DNA of 64,000 nt, taken from NCBI GenBank assembly GCA_029641185.1, contig JAPWGK010000017.1:372001-436000 (forward strand), written 5' to 3'. This document shows, one piece after another, positions 58,765-64,000 of the stretch. Both the position numbers and the translations under genes were made by a program. Below the pieces are notes generated by a model. That model made no database searches and had not been told where the DNA came from. It saw only the letters and a list, made by a program, of their open reading frames with translations. Positions within the stretch are counted from its first letter, which is position 1; every line of letters starts with the position of its first letter. Source of the stretch: Pseudofabraea citricarpa (lineage: Eukaryota > Ascomycota > Leotiomycetes > Helotiales > Dermateaceae).

Positions 58765-59751
58765 ACATGTAAAAATATCCATATCTCGACAAGACCATTG
58801 TATTAAATTCTTAGGTCATTTCATTACCTTGCTCTTTAGACAACAATACCCTCAATTACTTCCTTTGATTGTTTTCTGCCACACAATTCCATGGTCACAC
58901 AACAAGCTCATGAACAAACTACTAGCCGCCACACAATCAGTGCCTTCGTTTGTGCGGCAATGTCAAACCACAACGGAGATTTGTTTAGCATTTGCGTCTC
59001 AAATTATGAAACTGCGAATAGTCATCGCCTATCAAACATTCGTGACAACTTTCGCTCGCTCCTGGGGAGGGGGGGTCCTTTTGCGTGCCAACAAATGCCA
59101 AATGCCGTTTGCAAGCGAGCTGGAGTGTTTCCCGGATCCTCGAAATTCGTCATCTCGTCTGGTTTGACTCTGTGCCGGAAAATATTTGTGACTGGCATAT
59201 CTAAAGATGTATACAATCAAGGCTCTGACAGTAGCGCACGTCTCGCAAGGCAAGTGGCAGGCCTCAACCCGTCAACAATGCCTCCCGAAAACATCTCACG
59301 GATTGCCTGCCTTGGATCGAAGTATTCCATGGGCAGATATTGTTTGAAGGTTCACAGCAGAAAAACTGTCACTGTTGACAGCAAATCCGTTGCTTGTACC
59401 AGTAATTCAGTACCAACTTTTAGCACTTGAGAGGAGCTTCCAATGGATTTCCATTTCCGATTTCTGCTTCTTGGTTGTACTCATAAGTAACTCTCCCCTC
59501 TTCTCCTCTCTTACCATCCCGCATTATCATTCAAACCCCGTATCATAAACCTCCTAGGATCACATCGTGGAAGTTCCTCCTAAGAACGGCAATTAATCCG
59601 ACGCTCTGTTTCTCAAGGTGTATTCACACAGTCCTTGGTTTCTCACCTTCGCTTCGCATAAGTAATCATTTTCATATCGATCGACCACACGTCGTGCTTG
59701 CGACGCTGACGTCGAGAGCCTGCTCAAAATTCTCGGGCAGAAAGTCTCACT
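58765..59751. other. Intergenic region after PHO8
   Basis: About 1 kb. A 179-codon plus-strand frame (58,891-59,430) is open from an ATG but has no family resemblance; at this length chance is plausible. The last 250 bases probably hold the promoter of the small gene at 59,752. Confidence 0.45.
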
Positions 59752-60069
59752 ATGTGCAACTACTGGAATATTCAACTCGAATGCGGCCATCGTATACTCA
59801 TGGCTGCATCCAATTGCTACCTCATTCAACACCAATTATTCCGAGTTTTCGATCCTGTCGAGTTCGCTAAGCCTGGCATTCCTTTTCAGGTTCCCGACGA
59901 GTGTCTGCCACATCCTTGGAATATCATCTGGCGACCTGATATTGCACCTGGGTATTGCGGTGTTGAGTGTGCAAATAATGCTGTTTATGCTCCGAGATGT
60001 GGTGAGGTTAATGCTGCGTATGGTCCTGGATCGAAAAGGATGGGTGTCGGTTGGAGAGAGATGGCTTGA
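59752..60069 (+). CDS. Small Cys/His-rich fungal protein
   Basis: Single exon, 105 aa, starting MCNYWNIQLECGHR. Cys and His residues are placed as in a group of short fungal proteins I remember as hypothetical: C at 2, CGH at about 11-13, C at 22, then DECLPHPW, YCGVECANN and APRCGEV. The spacing suggests zinc binding. No signal peptide and no membrane segment. The function is unknown. It lies between PHO8 and a SET-domain gene, all on the plus strand. Confidence 0.6.
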   Translation: MCNYWNIQLECGHRILMAASNCYLIQHQLFRVFDPVEFAKPGIPFQVPDECLPHPWNIIWRPDIAPGYCGVECANNAVYAPRCGEVNAAYGPGSKRMGVGWREMA

Positions 60070-60627
60070 TATGGGTTTTATTCTCGGGCTGAGAAGTTTT
60101 TGGTCTCGAAGCATTTACAATGGTTTGAGCTGGCGCAATGGTGTTGTTGTGGTTGTGAGGCAAGGATGTTTCTGTTACTGTTATTGTAGATTTTGGGCTC
60201 CACTACTCAAGATTCTTCTCGAGACGAATCACTTTTTGCAAAGAAAATGCTCGGCAGGTACAAGTTGTCTGGCTATAATACTCTCTAGGATCTGGATAGG
60301 GTCGTGCCCAGATAAGTTAAGCGAGATAAATTAAGCGACATACATAATCATCGGGGCTTAATCGAAGGAAGCTGTGGCTTAAACTAGTTAATTCACTGCG
60401 ATAGGAGAAAGTAAGGGCAAGGCTAGATTATATAGGATCTTACAATACAATCTACACAGAATCCAATCCAAATTCACCACCGGAGAAAGTGGGCGCTACA
60501 CTACACAAGACTCCACACAACCCTTTCCCGTTCATATAAACCCCATCCCAACTTCTTCCACATCCGCAACCATTTCCCACGATTCATTACCAACAGCGCA
60601 TCTCAGAATCATCCTTCATTAAACAGA
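60070..60627. other. Intergenic region before the SET-domain gene
   Basis: About 560 bp: 3' end of the small gene and promoter/leader of the SET gene (C/A-rich leader before 60,628). No other gene seen. Confidence 0.55.
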
Positions 60628-61884
60628 ATGGAGCTAGGCAAAGATCAAGATCTCTCCGGAGGACCCTTTACATCGCCGTTGCAACCCGTTGCACGACCCG
60701 ACTCGAGCAAGATGTCATCGGAGCGGCGCAAAGAATCGCACATCCGCTGCAACTCAGTGCCAGAAACCCCCAGAGTAAGTTCATCCTGATCATCCACCAC
60801 ATCTTGCACATCATGTTGCGTAGGTGTTGGCTAGGATTTGCAAGGCAGAAAGGCTGACAACAAACAGGAATATAAGCGTATCAACAAAAAATGGCAAGTC
60901 GACGATGGTTTGGAGACGATCTGGTCGGGCAAATCCGCTGATGAAAACGACACAGGTGAGATCTCAGAATTGCAAATTACTCTTCTGATTACTAATGGTA
61001 GCGCAGAGCTTATCCTGTTCTCCAATGAGTTCATTGTCATTAAGCCATCTGCAGAAAAGGGCTTTGGTACTTTTGCCGCCAAAGACCTGCGCCGAGGTAC
61101 TCGCATCATCGAAGAAGAACCTGTCATCTTGCTGCCACAAGCCGGCTATGGCGAGAAAGAGATCGTCTCCGAGTTCGTCAAACTTCCCGACATGCAGCAA
61201 GAGAAGTTTATGGAACTGCATTACCGGCTCATTGGAGACGAGGCCAAGATAGCTGCCATTTTTAATAGCAATTGCTACCGAAATGGTGATGGAGCCGCCC
61301 TTTTCATCAACTGCAGCCGCATCAACCATGCCTGTGTCCCAAACGCACATGTTACCTGGAACGAAAATATCCAAAGACAAACATGCCAACTCGTCCGGGA
61401 TGTTAAAGCAGGTGAAGAGATAACCATCAATTACGTCTCAAGCGGAATAGAGGATACTGCTGGACGACAAGAGTTTTTGCGTTCTTATGGATTCACCTGT
61501 GAGTGTGAAGTCTGCGTACCAAGTACTCTTTATGGTCGCGGAAGCGAGCAACGAAGACAAGTGATCCGTGCCATCAACCAACGCATCGACGGATGGTGGA
61601 CCACTATAGAATCTCACACAGGTATTGATCAACATATAGATGCGAAGCACCTCATCATGGAGCTCATAGAACAATTGAAGGAGGAAGGAATAGTTGGTCC
61701 ACCGCTAGCTGAAGCATATAATGCAGCGTACGAATGTGCTTTGCTGCAGGGACGACCTTGCGAGGCTTTCCACTGGGCAATGCTGGAGCTAGAGGTTGAC
61801 ACATACACCGTGGGCTCGGATTCGCCATTTGCCGATGAGACTCTGGCAAATATCCAGAGAATAGAGTCGACGTATACGACTTAG
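60628..61884 (+). CDS. SET domain-containing protein
   Basis: Putative lysine methyltransferase. Exons 60628-60774, 60868-60955 and 61007-61884; phases 0 and 1 fit; 370 aa. The start ATG (60,628) follows AACAGA. The first 75 residues are polar. The SET domain starts at about residue 85 with FIVIKPSAEKGFGTFAAKDL and continues through the GTRIIEEEPVILL strand, the substrate/cofactor segment FINCSRINHACVPNAHVTW, and VKAGEEITINYV; a Cys-rich post-SET-like ECEVC follows. The RINHSC-type motif is present as RINHACVPN, with Ala in place of Ser. A helical C-terminal part ends at a TAG. Fungal SET proteins of this small, MYND-less class are mostly uncharacterised; the target protein is unknown. Confidence 0.88.
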
Positions 61885-62110
61885 GTCAATACTGTGAGCT
61901 CTTGATCGGTCTCCTTAAGGTCGTCAGCCCGGAGATGCAGTAGGATGTGGTTTTCTGATATTTTACTGGCGACGGATTATTGCCCCAACCAGGTTTGCCG
62001 AAGGGGAGGCCCCAAACAAGAATCGGCCATATTACAGGTCATAATTTGCTACTTGCTCAAACTTTCTTTGTAATTAGCTCACTAGACTTTAGAGATCTGG
62101 GAGCAAAATG

Positions 62111-63331
62111 TTATATTCTTCGACGATTGTACGCCCAATATGCTTTCCAAGGAAGTGTCCACTCCCTAGCTCGTAGTTCTGATCGGAAGACATCAAAGTC
62201 ATGTTTTTCTAATCTCTCCAGCCAAAGTTTCGTGGCAATGGCTGGCATAAAAACCCCGAAAGCCCGGTCTAGATCATCGACTTGGGTATCACTTTTTGGC
62301 ATCTCGACATAGTTGTGACCTTCCTCGCCCTCATGCTCAAAATCGTGCCCTGCGTCTCTCCCCTGCTGTAAATTCTTCATCATCTCTCGTGCTGTGATAA
62401 GATGATCGTTGGCTCTGGTGGCGACGGTAAAGATTGCGTCCTTCAATCCGGGGGCATCAGCACCCAGTCTGAAAACATCCTCCTCTTTCACTCCAGAGTC
62501 GGCCATAACATCCAAAGGCAGAACTACTGCACCTTGTCGAGCGCCAGCTCTTCCACCCAATGCACCGCCGAAGGCTGCGTTGTTACTATGATGGTTGGGT
62601 GGAGGCGGAAATGCTAATAATGGCAAACCTCTCAGAACAGCAGCAATTCCAGCTGCCTTTCCAATATGGCTTGCGACATGATCCGCTGCCATAGAATGCA
62701 TGGGCAAAGCTGCTAACGTCAGGTACATCAAGGTTGAGTATGTGCTCTCGGCATAGGTCTCTAACGCCGCCATGTTCGTGTAAGGCCGGTCGTCCATGTA
62801 CTGTTCTCTCGCATTGACAACCTTCATAAACCAGCCTTTCATGATACTTGTGCTAATTCCCGGTTGCTGCGCTTGAAGTATTCCCAGCGCATGGTGTAGG
62901 AGAATCGCAACGGGTTCTTTGGGTGGCGTATTGGCAAACGTTCGTGTCAGATTATCGCGCCAGAATTGCATTCGTAAAGCCCCGACAGTGGGATTTGATA
63001 CTAGGTCTGGTATTCGTGCAAGCTCAATATTGAGTGCTCGAATGGAAAGATAGGCATCGCGAGTAGACGGAGGTATGAAGGGCTGTAAGGTGTGCGATGG
63101 GGAGTCGAACTTCCTAGACTTAGTTAGAGGTATGTTTGCATCACAGTCAAGAAAGCCATACTGGATTAGATTTGAACAATAATTGCGAGCTGCTGTGACA
63201 TCGGTATCTGTTATTCTTGAGGCATGAGGAGCAGGTGTACTGTAAGCTGTTGTCGTAGCATAATTACATGTCCAATTGCGCTGGATCTTGGCGCATTTCT
63301 GCAACCGTACACCGGCCTTTGTATAATACAT
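62111..63331 (-). CDS. NDUFAF6-like mitochondrial protein, squalene/phytoene synthase family
   Basis: Two exons on the minus strand, 63162-63331 and 62111-63113. The 48-bp intron (GTATGG, CTAAC branch, TCTAG) has a length divisible by three and no stop, so it could be read through, but splicing gives NLIQ|KFDSPSHTLQPFI, the family-conserved sequence. Product 390 aa. The N-terminus is basic and Ser/Thr-rich, suiting a mitochondrial presequence. The trans-isoprenyl-diphosphate-synthase-like fold shows as RDAYLSIRALNIELARIPDL, GALRMQFWRDNL, the ARE-QYMDDRPY region and GKAAGIAAVLRGLP. The Asp-rich catalytic motifs of true squalene/phytoene synthases are weak, as in NDUFAF6, a complex I assembly factor. 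Divergent from the RAD5-like gene with 191 bp between start codons. Confidence 0.88.
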   Translation of the reverse strand: MYYTKAGVRLQKCAKIQRNWTCNYATTTAYSTPAPHASRITDTDVTAARNYCSNLIQYGFLDCDANIPLTKSRKFDSPSHTLQPFIPPSTRDAYLSIRALNIELARIPDLVSNPTVGALRMQFWRDNLTRTFANTPPKEPVAILLHHALGILQAQQPGISTSIMKGWFMKVVNAREQYMDDRPYTNMAALETYAESTYSTLMYLTLAALPMHSMAADHVASHIGKAAGIAAVLRGLPLLAFPPPPNHHSNNAAFGGALGGRAGARQGAVVLPLDVMADSGVKEEDVFRLGADAPGLKDAIFTVATRANDHLITAREMMKNLQQGRDAGHDFEHEGEEGHNYVEMPKSDTQVDDLDRAFGVFMPAIATKLWLERLEKHDFDVFRSELRAREWTLPWKAYWAYNRRRI

Positions 63332-63522
63332 TAAAGTGAAACGTAGGAGTAAAAGTACATGTCCGAGAAATTATGGTAGTCGTCGTGGATTAGAAATTCA
63401 AGCAGTATCGAGTCTCGACGTCACAATTTTTGTGGGGCAATTTAAAAAGTCATCGCGTCCTTGTCGCGTCGCGTAGCCCAACTTTTGACCTGACGGCATG
63501 TATTTGCAATCCACCACTCAAC
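63332..63522. promoter_or_regulatory. Short bidirectional promoter
   Basis: 191 bp between the NDUFAF6-like (minus) and RAD5-like (plus) start codons, so the promoter is shared or overlapping. No clear TATA box. Confidence 0.45.
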
Positions 63523-64000
63523 ATGTCTTCGGCACATCTAGAAGGCCCTCCTGCGAAAAAGAGAAGATTTTTCACTGAACATCCGGATGTTCTCGATTCT
63601 TCGTTAACGAAGGAGCCATCATTACCAGACGAGCTCGACGCGTTTCCTGCTACATCACCTACTGCTGGTGGACAGAACAATGGAGAGGAAAGACCAGAGC
63701 AAGGTAGACAATCAGACCAAGCCCTGGGGCTTGGTCCTAATGTCGAGAATGATAGCCCGGGATTTGACCCTGAGACTTTCGAGGCCTTTGTGGGCGACAA
63801 GGTTGCGCCGAATATATTATTGAAACTCCGAGAAGCATCGAAAGATAACTTGGAGAGGGCCGTTAATATGTATCTAGATGGATCATGGAAGACCGCATCC
63901 CAGGTATCTATGGCCTCTCAGAATGAGACTGGAGGCTACGGCATAATAAATTCATACGTCAAGTCTAAAATCGCACAAGGCCGCCGAAAACCAGCCTCGA
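63523..64000 (+). CDS. rad5: RAD5-like DNA repair helicase/ubiquitin ligase, N-terminal part
   Basis: Open from the ATG at 63,523 (CTCAACATG) to the end of the window, so only 159 codons are visible. The start reads MSSAHLEGPPAKKRRFF, a basic nuclear-localisation-like cluster. After an acidic linker comes a UBA-like helical segment: DPETFEAFVGDKVAPNILLKL followed by REASKDNLERAVNMYLDGSW. This order (KKRRFF then a UBA-like GS[W]-ending segment) is what I remember for the start of fungal RAD5/Rad8 proteins, which continue into HIRAN, SNF2 helicase and RING domains for error-free post-replication repair. Those domains lie outside the window, so the call rests on the N-terminus alone. Confidence 0.6.
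   Translation, partial: MSSAHLEGPPAKKRRFFTEHPDVLDSSLTKEPSLPDELDAFPATSPTAGGQNNGEERPEQGRQSDQALGLGPNVENDSPGFDPETFEAFVGDKVAPNILLKLREASKDNLERAVNMYLDGSWKTASQVSMASQNETGGYGIINSYVKSKIAQGRRKPAS

Noticed and set aside
58891..59430. 179-aa plus-strand frame with ATG
   Set aside because: A frame of this length is expected about once by chance in a window of this size, and no family, splice or domain evidence supports it.

Overview
The window is nuclear DNA from a filamentous ascomycete. Genes carry short (about 45-95 bp) GT-AG introns with CTAAC/CTRAY-like branch sites, a dispersed 5S rRNA gene is present, and the gene set is typical of Pezizomycotina. Closeness of the ceramide synthase, COX4 and NDUFAF6-like genes to what I remember from Helotiales suggests Leotiomycetes, but this is an inference. 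Most genes are spliced; exon coordinates below were derived by hand from reading-frame continuity and splice motifs.

Layout. 1-16.6 kb: core genes: the 3' end of a tail-anchored protein, ceramide synthase (lag1), a 7.3 kb gene-free stretch full of simple repeats, a vacuolar HMT1-type ABC transporter, and cytochrome c oxidase subunit COX4 (minus). 16.6-34.4 kb: an AT-richer accessory island: a decayed AAA ATPase pseudogene, a small cysteine-containing secreted protein, a secreted arylsulfotransferase-like protein (minus), a 5S rRNA gene, an 18-bp minisatellite, an intracellular subtilisin-like protease behind a degenerate NTPase-like domain (minus), a very AT-rich repeat block with inverted copies, an intact AAA+ ATPase, a small protein whose layout suggests a gasdermin-like pore former (minus), and a DUF8035-type protein. 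34.4-44.3 kb: a second gene-poor stretch of about 10 kb, between two convergent genes, with microsatellites and a run of 26 G. 44.3-64 kb: dense core genes: a two-repeat Myb/SANT protein with polyQ/H (minus), PRP8 (minus) divergent from ribosomal protein eL34, vacuolar alkaline phosphatase PHO8, a small Cys/His-rich protein, a SET-domain protein, an NDUFAF6-like squalene/phytoene synthase family protein (minus), and the 5' end of a RAD5-like gene that runs off the window.

The most interesting candidate system is at 25.7-32.7 kb. A protease with an intact Asp/His/Ser triad lies within 4 kb of a small protein that may be gasdermin-like, with an AAA+ ATPase between them. Fungal gasdermin-like proteins are known to be linked to, and activated by, subtilisin-like proteases (Podospora het-Q1/het-Q2). 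Membership of the 32 kb protein in that family is my inference from sequence layout and needs a profile or structure search.
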